NCBI GenBank assembly: GCA_040830565.1
Contig: JBFOMC010000168.1
Span: forward strand, 1-11,323
Direction: 5' to 3'
Length of the DNA stretch: 11,323 nt
DNA from: JAFMPW01 sp040830565
Lineage (GTDB): Bacteria > Bacteroidota > Bacteroidia > Flavobacteriales > Flavobacteriaceae
Both the position numbers and the translations under genes were made by a program. Every line of letters begins with the position of its first letter. Position 1 is the first letter of the stretch. This document shows positions 6,314-11,323 of the stretch, piece after piece. Below the pieces are notes generated by a model. The model was given only the letters and a program-made list of their open reading frames with translations. It was not told the origin of the DNA and searched no databases.

Positions 6314-6793
6314 TCACTCTTCCCCATCGAAGTAATCTACCTTATCGGAACGAAGGCATCTTGGACTCGGTAAGGGAACATTCCATTTATTACTATCAGG
6401 GTAATAGCAACTTTCTCCGACAGGATTATCTGCGATAACATAGTATACCAGATCCTCGGATGAATCGTTCTTTATCTGGTGATTCTCCCCGGGCTTGAAA
6501 AGAAATGCATCCCCGGTTTCGATTTCAGTCCATCCTTCATCATCCCGCACAGATCCCTTGCCGGAAATCACAATATAGAATTCCCACTGTGCGCTGTGTG
6601 AATGAAATGGAAAACTTAATGCACCTGGAGGAATTTTGGTAATTTCTACATCGAATGGGTGCCTCTTCAGAAAATCTGTAGCCTTGGGCTCTCTGCCAAG
6701 CTCCATAGACACACCCTTGAATGAGGCTTTGTATTTACCCTTCGGAGATTCCCAAACTTCTTCCTCTATATTGCTTATATTAACTTTATTCAT
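6314..6793 (-). CDS. Cupin-domain protein (HSHSAQWEFY type)
   Basis: A 159-residue single cupin. Metal ligands are H64, H66 and E71 in PFHSHSAQWEFYIVISGKG, and H105 in FKPGENHQ. The long N-terminal arm (to about 45) and the C-terminal tail, NPVGESCYYPDSNKW then VDYFDGEE, are typical of a conserved group of stand-alone cupins I associate with Verrucomicrobiota and other environmental bacteria; the substrate is not established. The ATG at 6791-6793 has GGAG at a proper distance upstream. It is the third distinct cupin of the window and shares little sequence with the other two beyond the ligand motifs. Confidence 0.88.
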   Translation of the reverse strand: MNKVNISNIEEEVWESPKGKYKASFKGVSMELGREPKATDFLKRHPFDVEITKIPPGALSFPFHSHSAQWEFYIVISGKGSVRDDEGWTEIETGDAFLFKPGENHQIKNDSSEDLVYYVIADNPVGESCYYPDSNKWNVPLPSPRCLRSDKVDYFDGEE

Positions 6794-6820
6794 AGTACTC
6801 CATTAAATTAGATCTCAGGC

Positions 6821-6889
6821 GAATAACGGACGCGACCCGGACGAGCAACAGTCTGTCCTGTAGAGATTGTAAAGCGTGGCGTGTTCAAT
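6821..6889 (-). other. Candidate degenerate attC site
   Basis: In gene direction the site begins ATTGAACACGCCACG (R''-L'') and ends GTCGCGTCCGTTATTC (L'-R'). The two ends pair as GTGGCGTGTT against GTCGCGTCCGTT with one mismatch and a two-base bulge, as attC arms do. The R' core GTTATTC partly fits GTTRRRY. The stop of the upstream membrane gene (6885-6887) lies within the R'' side, as in the good cassettes. Confidence 0.45.
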
Positions 6890-7358
6890 TAGTTTCGTCA
6901 CCTCCAGTGTCTGTATCGGACTCTCTCATTATTGCAACTATCCCAAAAATTCCCCATGCGCAAATTATTGGTAATACAATCCAATATTGTGTTTCACTTT
7001 CGAGATTCCAGCCTTGTGCTTTTCGAGCCGCAAAAATCGATGCTAGGCAAACGATCGGCCAATACACTGTTATCCCAAGAGCAGAAAGCATTACTGCCCG
7101 CCCCCAGAACTTGTTCAATATATGACCCAGCAATCCAACTAGCAGCACTGGAATATATATTAATAGGTCGCCGAACGCAAACCCGTACCAGAAAGCAGTG
7201 CCAACTTCTGTTATCCTTTCAGCAGGCTCCTGCGTCCCCATCGCAACACCATATTCGTAACTTATGGCTGAAACCCCCTGCGCAATAGTTAGGTAGATCA
7301 ATAGAATCCATCCGGGTATCTGAATCATCCAAAAATGAATTACTCTTTTGTGTTTCAC
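6885..7358 (-). CDS. Four-TM membrane protein of unknown function
   Basis: A protein of 157 residues from a GTG at 7356-7358; an ATG ten codons later is an alternative (MIQIPGWILL). Hydrophobic segments at about 12-33, 55-80, 86-110 and 124-143 give four transmembrane helices. Characteristic stretches are TAFWYGFAFGDLLIYIPVL and GITVYWPIVCLASIFAARK. I recall similar hypothetical membrane proteins from environmental genomes, but no function. The C-terminus is acidic (ESDTDTGGDETN). It is flanked by attC-like remnants on both sides, so it reads as a single-gene cassette. Confidence 0.72.
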   Translation of the reverse strand: MKHKRVIHFWMIQIPGWILLIYLTIAQGVSAISYEYGVAMGTQEPAERITEVGTAFWYGFAFGDLLIYIPVLLVGLLGHILNKFWGRAVMLSALGITVYWPIVCLASIFAARKAQGWNLESETQYWIVLPIICAWGIFGIVAIMRESDTDTGGDETN

Positions 7359-7390
7359 TGACGTATCTAAGCTACTCCTGGTAGTTTATA

Positions 7391-7438
7391 CTAATCTTAA
7401 ATGCGAACGCAAGGGCTCTGCCGCCCAGCGGAGGTCAA
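7391..7438 (-). other. Decayed attC remnant
   Basis: The + strand GCGAACGCAAGGGCTC (7403-7418) matches GCGAAGCGCAAGGGCTC inside the intact attC at 9755-9857 with one base missing. On the minus strand the end reads CGCATTTAAGATTAG, close to CAGCTTAAACGTTAG. GACCTCCGCTGGGCGG near the ATPase stop recalls the R'' arm, but no AAC core is left. It is truncated to under 50 bases. Confidence 0.42.
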
Positions 7439-7444
7439 AAAGGC

Positions 7445-8047
7445 TCAATCTGTGGCATCATTCCCGGCGACTGGTTCTGCCTCAATTTTAATGGATTTTA
7501 AATAACTCTCTGCATCCGCAGGGGTGCAAAGCCTTACAAATTCAATGTGTGAATAATTTTCGTCCTCCATGGCTGACTGGCACCTGCTCCTGATTTTCCA
7601 GTAATTCTGGACAGACCATAGAATTATCGAATCCTTACTGAAAAAACTTTGCCTGAATGACTCCCTGTTTCCTGTCCCAGGCCAAAGCTCTTCTTTAGTA
7701 TATGCTCTTTTTGTGGCCCTCTTCACCGACTGAGTAAATGTCCGGATAAATGAGTAATCTATCCAGACAACTGTCTCTACCCTTTCCCATTTTATATCTA
7801 CAGCTCGGGTATAATTTCCGTCTAGAACCCAGGAATCACCACTGATTGCATTCCTAAGCTTTTTAAAAAATTCCTCGTCATCAGGTTCTTTCCAGTTTGG
7901 TCCCCAAAATATCCCATCTATTTCGATATGCGGGATGTTTAGTATACTCGCCAACTTCCGGCTAAAGGTAGATTTCCCGCTCCCACTGGAACCAATCACG
8001 TTAAAGCGTAAAGAGTGTCCTGGCCTGCTGCCTTTTGATCCCTGCAT
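7445..8047 (-). CDS. P-loop NTPase, adenylate-kinase-like (FlaR/topology-modulation-like)
   Basis: A protein of 200 residues. Walker A is GSSGSGKST at 19-27 in FNVIGSSGSGKSTFSRKLA. IEIDGIFWGPNW (41-52) and WVLDGNY (73-79) are the conserved blocks of small kinase-like AAA proteins annotated as topology modulation (FlaR) or adenylate-kinase-related. VVWIDYS near 95 is a Walker-B-like strand. It probably binds ATP and phosphorylates an unknown small molecule. Family members usually start just before the first strand. Here 13 extra residues (MQGSKGSRPGHSL) come from the only possible start, an ATG lying in the R' end of the preceding attC, so no normal ribosome binding site is available. Confidence 0.85.
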   Translation of the reverse strand: MQGSKGSRPGHSLRFNVIGSSGSGKSTFSRKLASILNIPHIEIDGIFWGPNWKEPDDEEFFKKLRNAISGDSWVLDGNYTRAVDIKWERVETVVWIDYSFIRTFTQSVKRATKRAYTKEELWPGTGNRESFRQSFFSKDSIILWSVQNYWKIRSRCQSAMEDENYSHIEFVRLCTPADAESYLKSIKIEAEPVAGNDATD

Positions 8048-8169
8048 TCGTTAAAGCTGTGGTGCGACAAGAGTTGTGCCCTGCGACTTGTCCCACGTAG
8101 TCGAAGACGTAGCAGGGAGAGCGTAGCATGGGCGTCTGCAAGTGGCGCTACCTCCAGCGGCTAATTAGA
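8044..8169 (-). other. attC-5 recombination site
   Basis: About 126 bases between the methyltransferase and ATPase genes. In gene direction it opens CTAATTAGCCGCTGGAGG (R''-L'') and closes GTCGCACCACAGC, TTTAACGAATGC (L'-R'). The GTTRRRY core has become GAATGC. The centre contains a hairpin-forming GTAGTCGAAGACGTAGCAGG region shared with attC-4. The upstream gene's TAA stop lies in the R'' box and the downstream ATG in the R' box. Confidence 0.8.
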
Positions 8170-8896
8170 TCTTAGTTGCCTGTAAAATCCCCCATTGCAT
8201 TTTTTCTGACTCATGCAAATTTGTAATTCTAAAGCCTAATTTCTTCATAACTGTCATCACATCGATAATGGAAGCCTTTGGTTTAGCCCATAGATGGTAC
8301 TCCATAACAACATTTTGAATCTTCCGAAATCCTTCGGTGTCTTCAAATAGTTCCCACTCCGCTCCCTCACAATCTAGTTTTAATAGGTCTATTCTACCTC
8401 CAGCTCTTTCTATTATTTTCCGGAATGCGGATTTCTTGATGGTACCACTTCTGCTTGATTCGGTTTTTGAGAATAGAGAGCCTCCTGTGTTATGAATTTC
8501 AACCATACCATCTTCGATTCCCACAGCCTCATCAAAAATCTTTGTAGATAATTTTCCTATATTATTTCTAAGGATATTCTGTATTTTGGGATTCGGCTCG
8601 TAACCAAATATTTCCGCTTTTGGAAAAGCATCTCTCGCAGCTAAAGAGAATAACCCAATATTTGCACCAACATCTACAATGGTATTCACTTTTCCCTTCA
8701 ATGATCTGAGCCCATAGCAATCGTCATACAATATCGTTCTTAACTCGTAGAGCAAGATCTCTTCTTCTCCTTCTGGAAACTGTAAGTCTACCGATTCTCC
8801 ATTGATTCTTATCTTCTTGATTTCAAATTTTGAACTCCTCCCGATAAGAATTCCATACTTCAACCAAAATAATCTGTACCTTAGTGAATCTATCAT
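8165..8896 (-). CDS. FkbM-family SAM-dependent methyltransferase
   Basis: A protein of 243 residues from ATG at 8894-8896. The frame is open back into the preceding attC (ATG at 8950), but those residues are attC sequence. SAM-binding motif I is VDVGANIGLFS at 74-84, the acidic ribose-binding position is E100 in GYEPNP, and LLKLDCEGAEWEL (171-183) is the FkbM signature (KiDxEGxE). The fold is a class I Rossmann methyltransferase, typically O-methylating sugars or polyketides, often in glycan clusters. No glycan genes accompany it here. Base composition is visibly more AT-rich than the genes to its left. The stop TAA falls in the R'' box of attC-5. Confidence 0.9.
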   Translation of the reverse strand: MIDSLRYRLFWLKYGILIGRSSKFEIKKIRINGESVDLQFPEGEEEILLYELRTILYDDCYGLRSLKGKVNTIVDVGANIGLFSLAARDAFPKAEIFGYEPNPKIQNILRNNIGKLSTKIFDEAVGIEDGMVEIHNTGGSLFSKTESSRSGTIKKSAFRKIIERAGGRIDLLKLDCEGAEWELFEDTEGFRKIQNVVMEYHLWAKPKASIIDVMTVMKKLGFRITNLHESEKMQWGILQATKI

Positions 8897-8907
8897 AATT
8901 GCAAAAA

Positions 8908-9070
8908 TTCTGCGATAAAGCTGTGGTTCTACAAGAGCTGTGCCCTGCAACTTGTCCCGCGTAACTCAGTGAAGCGGGAAGCTCGACTTGCCCTGCGTAG
9001 TCGAAGACGTAGCAGGGAGAGCGTACCAGGAAGAGCGTAGCATGGGCGTCTGCAAGTGGCTTGTTGGGGC
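8908..9070 (-). other. attC-4 recombination site (enlarged)
   Basis: About 163 bases. In gene direction it opens with CCCCAACAAGCCACTTGC (a good R'' RYYYAAC core) and closes AACCACAGC, TTTATCGCAG, where the R' core is degenerate. It is an enlarged relative of attC-5. GTAGTCGAAGACGTAGCAGG at 8997-9016 (identity runs to 9025) and the block 9033-9060 are identical to 8097-8125 and 8119-8146. Extra hairpins and a 14-base-period partial repeat (AGGGAGAGCGTA / AGGAAGAGCGTA, 9014-9039) enlarge its centre. Confidence 0.78.
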
Positions 9071-9312
9071 TAATGATTACAAATTTTATCCGCGCTAGTA
9101 TTAAAGCCGGATTCTGATCCAACAAACTTCCCTCGACTTTCAAGAAATTCAACTAGTTCTTTTGCTGTCATATTATCTTGTGCACAAGTGTAGTATCGGG
9201 TCTCTTCCCCAAATTTACTTATAATTTCCTGGCAAAGACTTTCCTTGGTGTAGAATACACTGCTCGAAAGCATCATTTCCATAATTTCATGTCCATGTAT
9301 CTGTTGTGTCAT
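9070..9312 (-). CDS. YecH-like (DUF2492) putative metal-binding protein
   Basis: An 80-residue protein matching the YecH/DUF2492 pattern throughout. HGHEIMEMM has H6 and H8 near the start, then RYYTCAQDNMTAKELVEFLE with C43 in the middle, a GKF turn and the terminal KICNH (C78, H80). These invariant His and Cys residues suggest metal binding; the cellular role is unknown. The start ATG overlaps the GNAT stop as ATGA, so translation is coupled to it. The stop TAG lies at the edge of the attC-4 R'' box. The two genes are thus one bicistronic cassette. Confidence 0.88.
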   Translation of the reverse strand: MTQQIHGHEIMEMMLSSSVFYTKESLCQEIISKFGEETRYYTCAQDNMTAKELVEFLESRGKFVGSESGFNTSADKICNH

Positions 9313-9758
9313 AATAATTCAAACTTTAATTTGGGTAACATTCTTTTCTGAGGGATACTCTCAACTTCCCCTACTCTTCTCGCACCCCGGCTTAAATAGA
9401 ATGATTCTGCATTGGGATCTGATACTATATTGAATTCATTAATATCTCGATTATAGAATTCCTTCTTCACTTCTTCGAAGGCGATCTTCCCATATCCCTT
9501 GCCAATATATTCAGGCAATAGCCAAAAATGCTCCAATTCGCTCTCCTCTGAGATAGTTATTCCGAAAAATCCTATTAATTTAGAATCCACCCAGATCGTT
9601 TTCACAATGTTTTCTGAAATGAATTCCTTTTCGATCCGAAGATCTTTCCGCCAGAGATCTAATAAATGCTTCGGATAACCCCAATGTCCTTTGGATGTAA
9701 TTGCTAAATTACTTAAAATCTCTGCCTCTTCCAATCGTCCTGGTCTAAATGATAACAT
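9309..9758 (-). CDS. GNAT-family N-acetyltransferase
   Basis: A protein of 149 residues from the ATG at 9756-9758 (MLSFRPGRLEEAE). The frame is open 14 codons further upstream, but those codons are attC-3 sequence. The core is WLLPEYIGKGYGKIAFEEV at about 80-98, with the acetyl-CoA pyrophosphate loop GKGYG, followed by VSDPNAESFYLSRGARRVGE, the conserved N-A-xx-FY-xx-GA motif B. The GHWGYP segment near residue 25 is common in a subgroup of small GNATs. The acceptor is unknown. The ATG sits within the recombination core (GTTATG), leaving no room in this cassette for a ribosome binding site. Confidence 0.88.
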   Translation of the reverse strand: MLSFRPGRLEEAEILSNLAITSKGHWGYPKHLLDLWRKDLRIEKEFISENIVKTIWVDSKLIGFFGITISEESELEHFWLLPEYIGKGYGKIAFEEVKKEFYNRDINEFNIVSDPNAESFYLSRGARRVGEVESIPQKRMLPKLKFELL

Positions 9759-9857
9759 AACGTTAAAGCTGAGGTGTCCCGCGAAGCGCAAGGGCTCCAT
9801 AGCCCGTGGGGCGAAGGAGGCTCAGCGAGTGGCGTCACCTCCAGCGACTGGTTAGCC
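9755..9857 (-). other. attC-3 recombination site
   Basis: About 103 bases. In gene direction it reads GGCTAACCAGTCGCTGGAGG, then TGACGCCACTCGC, and ends ACACCTCAGC, TTTAACGTTATGT. R'' (GCTAACC) and R' (GTTATGT) cores are both present, GGAGGTG/CACCTC pair as the L arms, and the centre forms GC-rich hairpins. The nucleotidyltransferase stop TAA is inside R'' and the GNAT ATG is inside R'. Confidence 0.88.
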
Positions 9858-10304
9858 CTTAATACGTTTGAGCTCTTCGAAATCGATTTTATCTTTGGCC
9901 CTTGGAGAGGCTTTCTTATTCTTCAATAATGCCTCATAACCGATAAATGGAACTCTTAATTTCTTGGATAATTGAAGATATTCCTTTCCGGAAAAACTTT
10001 CCTCAAAAGTGACTCCATCTATTCCTGTCAAAACTTGGATCTTTATCGGCTCTCGTCCAATCTCTACCACAATTTCATCTTCAAGAAAATCTTGGGTACT
10101 CAGTCCCAGTTCTGAAAATCCAAACTCATCGAATACTTTAAGGATATTTTCCGAATTGCTCTCACTAATGGCAATAAACACATCCAAATCACCAGTATAC
10201 CTGGGAAAACCATGAAAACCGACCGCGTAGCCGCCAACAACGAGATACTTAACCCCGTGCTTTTCTAATAACTCGATGAATTCTTGGAAATGCCTGTTTA
10301 GCAT
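9852..10304 (-). CDS. Minimal nucleotidyltransferase, AbiEii/DUF6036-like
   Basis: A 150-residue protein. The nucleotidyltransferase core is near the N-terminus: VVGGYAVGFHGFPRYTGDLD, with G24-G25 of the GG/GS motif and the metal-binding pair D39 and D41 (DLDVF). A third acidic position is likely in the VEIGREPIKIQVLT strand, where the usual D is replaced by Q, so catalysis may be altered. This layout is shared by AbiEii-type toxins and MNT-type antitoxins. AGGGGAT about nine bases upstream supports the ATG at 10302-10304. The gene overlaps a 59-residue gene upstream by 56 bases. Its TAA stop is in the attC-3 R'' box. Confidence 0.88.
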   Translation of the reverse strand: MLNRHFQEFIELLEKHGVKYLVVGGYAVGFHGFPRYTGDLDVFIAISESNSENILKVFDEFGFSELGLSTQDFLEDEIVVEIGREPIKIQVLTGIDGVTFEESFSGKEYLQLSKKLRVPFIGYEALLKNKKASPRAKDKIDFEELKRIKG

Positions 10305-10428
10305 ATTCAGGATCCCCTAGCCTATTGATTACTTCGACGGCCTCAACCCGTTCCAGTGGCGTAGCAGACTTCCAGCGGAGGCGCTCTCCACCAGATTCTC
10401 TCAATCGTCTTTTAACCACTGTTTTCAT
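10249..10428 (-). CDS. Small basic protein (59 aa) overlapping the nucleotidyltransferase gene
   Basis: The reading from ATG at 10426-10428 is MKTVVKRRLRESGGERLRWK, then SATPLERVEAVEVINRLGDP, then a basic C-terminus ending in RKARG and TAA at 10249-10251. It is a coherent basic-amphipathic protein, not random sequence. The TPLERVEAVEVINRL helix resembles short proteins I remember next to this nucleotidyltransferase type. The gene overlaps the nucleotidyltransferase start by 56 bases in another frame, the classic arrangement of a toxin-antitoxin pair. A purine-rich GGAGGAGAGGAAACC lies 18-30 bases before the ATG, rather far, so the start may be an upstream ATA or ATT codon. Partner or antitoxin function is inference. 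Confidence 0.72.
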   Translation of the reverse strand: MKTVVKRRLRESGGERLRWKSATPLERVEAVEVINRLGDPEYAKQAFPRIHRVIRKARG

Positions 10429-10474
10429 GCAAATATTGTCTATGGTTTCCTCTCCTCCAGCAACAAAATAATCC

Positions 10475-10585
10475 GGCTAACGTTTAAGCTGAGGTGCGAC
10501 ACGAGCGCGTGCGAGCCGAAGCCCCGCGAATGCGGGGGCGAAGGCTCGTCAGCGAGTGGCGTCACCTCAAACGACTTGTTAGGTC
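10475..10585 (-). other. attC-2 recombination site
   Basis: About 111 bases and the most canonical site here. In gene direction it opens GACCTAACAAGTCGTTTGAG (R'' CCTAAC) and ends CGCACCTCAGC, TTAAACGTTAGCC (R' GTTAGCC). TGAGGTG/CACCTCA pair as L arms and CGAGTG/CACTCG extends the stem. The centre folds as a nested hairpin GAGCC-gaa-GCCCCGC-gaat-GCGGGGGC-gaa-GGCTC. Confidence 0.92.
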
Positions 10586-10600
10586 ATAGTAATCATTTGC

Positions 10601-11098
10601 CTAGTAACGAACTTCCAATAGCTCAAATTTTCCCGACCTCGTCCACTCACCATGCAATCCATCTCCATTCTCCGAAAACGTACCTTTAGTTTCTGATAAA
10701 AATTTTAAGTACAAGTGGGATATGGTGCCCGAACTAACATTCGATAATTTAGCAGTATTTGAAGTTGTTTTAGTGTAATCCCATCTCCTTCCCGTACCTA
10801 GATGAATTTCATAAAATGAATTGGGTGGTTCGGGTTGAGAGGCCTCTTCCACTGTCAATTGAATTGAAAGCCAGATCGGTTCATCTGGTGCCCAACCGGT
10901 TTCTCCCATGAATTCAAAATTTCCATCAAGGTCAGTCATTAAAATTTTACCATCCTGCTCTACGCACCAAAACCATTTTGATTCTTCGCCAGACCAAACC
11001 CAGGGATAGCTTCCTAAATAGAGCCAACCTTTTGCTGCCTCTAAAAATTGGCTGGAACCTAGGAGTAAAATTATGACTAGAAGAAGGAGCCTTGGCAT
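10601..11098 (-). CDS. Secreted protein of unknown function (GWLYLG...PWVW motif)
   Basis: A protein of 165 residues from the ATG at 11096-11098; a GTG six codons earlier lies in the preceding attC. The N-terminus MPRLLLLVIILLLGSS, then QFLEAAKG, is a signal peptide with likely cleavage after EAA. The first mature residues are GWLYLGSYPWVW, then SKWFWC. Such aromatic GWLYLG/PWVW repeats occur near the end of secreted proteins of Verrucomicrobiota, but here the motif leads the mature protein and about 110 further residues follow. That part is probably beta-rich with repeated aromatic residues and no family I recognise. The stop TAG precedes attC-2 by about 16 bases, so it is a single-gene cassette. 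Confidence 0.75.
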   Translation of the reverse strand: MPRLLLLVIILLLGSSQFLEAAKGWLYLGSYPWVWSGEESKWFWCVEQDGKILMTDLDGNFEFMGETGWAPDEPIWLSIQLTVEEASQPEPPNSFYEIHLGTGRRWDYTKTTSNTAKLSNVSSGTISHLYLKFLSETKGTFSENGDGLHGEWTRSGKFELLEVRY

Positions 11099-11114
11099 AT
11101 TGCTACCCCAAATC

Positions 11115-11188
11115 ACCTAACGTCGCGGATCAGGCGCCACTGAACGGCGTAGCCGTGAAGTCGTCGGCCTGCATGCGCTTGCTAGGCG
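11115..11188 (-). other. attC-1 recombination site
   Basis: About 74 bases. In gene direction it begins CGCCTAGCAAGCGCATGCAG, continues GCCGAC, and ends GGCGCCTGATCCGCGACGTT followed by AGG. The R' core GTTAGGT fits GTTRRRY well. The R'' core is CCTAGC with one change from AAC. CAGGC/GCCTG pair as L arms, and a central ACGGC-tac-GCCGT hairpin is present. It belongs to a different attC subtype from the other four (different L arms). Confidence 0.88.
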
Positions 11189-11284
11189 ATATTTTGCTTT
11201 ATTCACCAGATTAATTTCAATTCAGTAAGAAACGGATATTTTGATGCGTACATGTTGAATATGATTTGCTCATGGTTGAGCTAA

Positions 11285-11323
11285 CTACTGCACTCGTATT
11301 TTTTCTATTTCCTCTGGCTTATA
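11285..11323 (-). CDS. C-terminal end of an unidentified gene (cut by right edge)
   Basis: Reading in from the right edge on the minus strand gives YKPEEIEKIRVQ and then TAG at 11285-11287. An uninterrupted charged helix-like tail of 12 residues is consistent with the 3' end of the upstream cassette's gene, but is too short to prove coding. The 96 bases between this stop and attC-1 (11189-11284) are AT-rich and hold no gene I can support. Confidence 0.35.
   Translation of the reverse strand, partial: YKPEEIEKIRVQ

Noticed and set aside
8823..9152. 109-aa minus-strand frame spanning the FkbM start, attC-4 and part of the YecH gene
   Set aside because: It crosses an attC site and two real genes in other frames; the translation has no family features.
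1..11323. CRISPR array, tRNA, rRNA, insertion sequence or prophage
   Set aside because: No regularly spaced direct repeats, no tRNA or rRNA-like segments, no transposase or phage proteins, and no terminal inverted repeats of IS type were seen; the repeats present are explained by attC sites.

Overview
The window looks like part of an integron gene-cassette array, most likely a chromosomal or environmental one. Every gene I can support lies on the minus strand. Between genes on the right-hand side (about 8.0-11.2 kb) there are five imperfect palindromes with attC architecture: two outer R boxes, paired inner L arms, and variable hairpin-rich centres. In the genes' direction they start near (G)CCTAACAAG or CTAACCAG and end near CAGCTTAAACGTTAG. 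No integron integrase, attI site or cassette promoter is visible. The array must continue past the right edge, which is upstream for these genes.

Right part, in gene order (high to low coordinates). A gene fragment at the edge comes first, then attC-1. A secreted protein of unknown function follows, then attC-2. Next is a 59-aa protein overlapping a nucleotidyltransferase (toxin-antitoxin-like pair), then attC-3. A GNAT acetyltransferase coupled to a YecH-like protein follows, then attC-4. An FkbM methyltransferase comes next, then attC-5, then a P-loop kinase-like protein. Stop codons of several of these genes lie inside the following attC, and two start codons lie in the preceding attC, as expected for compact cassettes.

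Left part (1-7.4 kb). These are small stand-alone genes of the kind often carried as cassettes: a four-TM membrane protein, three unrelated cupins, a second GNAT, small membrane proteins, a VOC (glyoxalase-fold) protein, a maltose/galactoside-type O-acetyltransferase, a Nudix hydrolase with a small overlapping partner, a MIF/4-OT-like tautomerase, a DUF1801 protein, a flavodoxin-fold quinone reductase and the start of a P-loop protein. Several gaps here hold what look like decayed attC sites, retaining an ACAGCTTTA-like or GCTGGAGG-like arm. A plausible reading is that the array gets older towards the left. One strong hairpin terminator (1147-1176) interrupts the series.

Host: I cannot name it. 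Some proteins (the cupin at 6314-6793, the secreted GWLYLG...PWVW protein) remind me of proteins from Verrucomicrobiota, and one small membrane protein resembles ones from Bacteroidota, but cassettes move between phyla, so this is weak evidence. The genes do not form one pathway. They read as independent adaptive, detoxifying or modifying functions gathered by cassette recombination.
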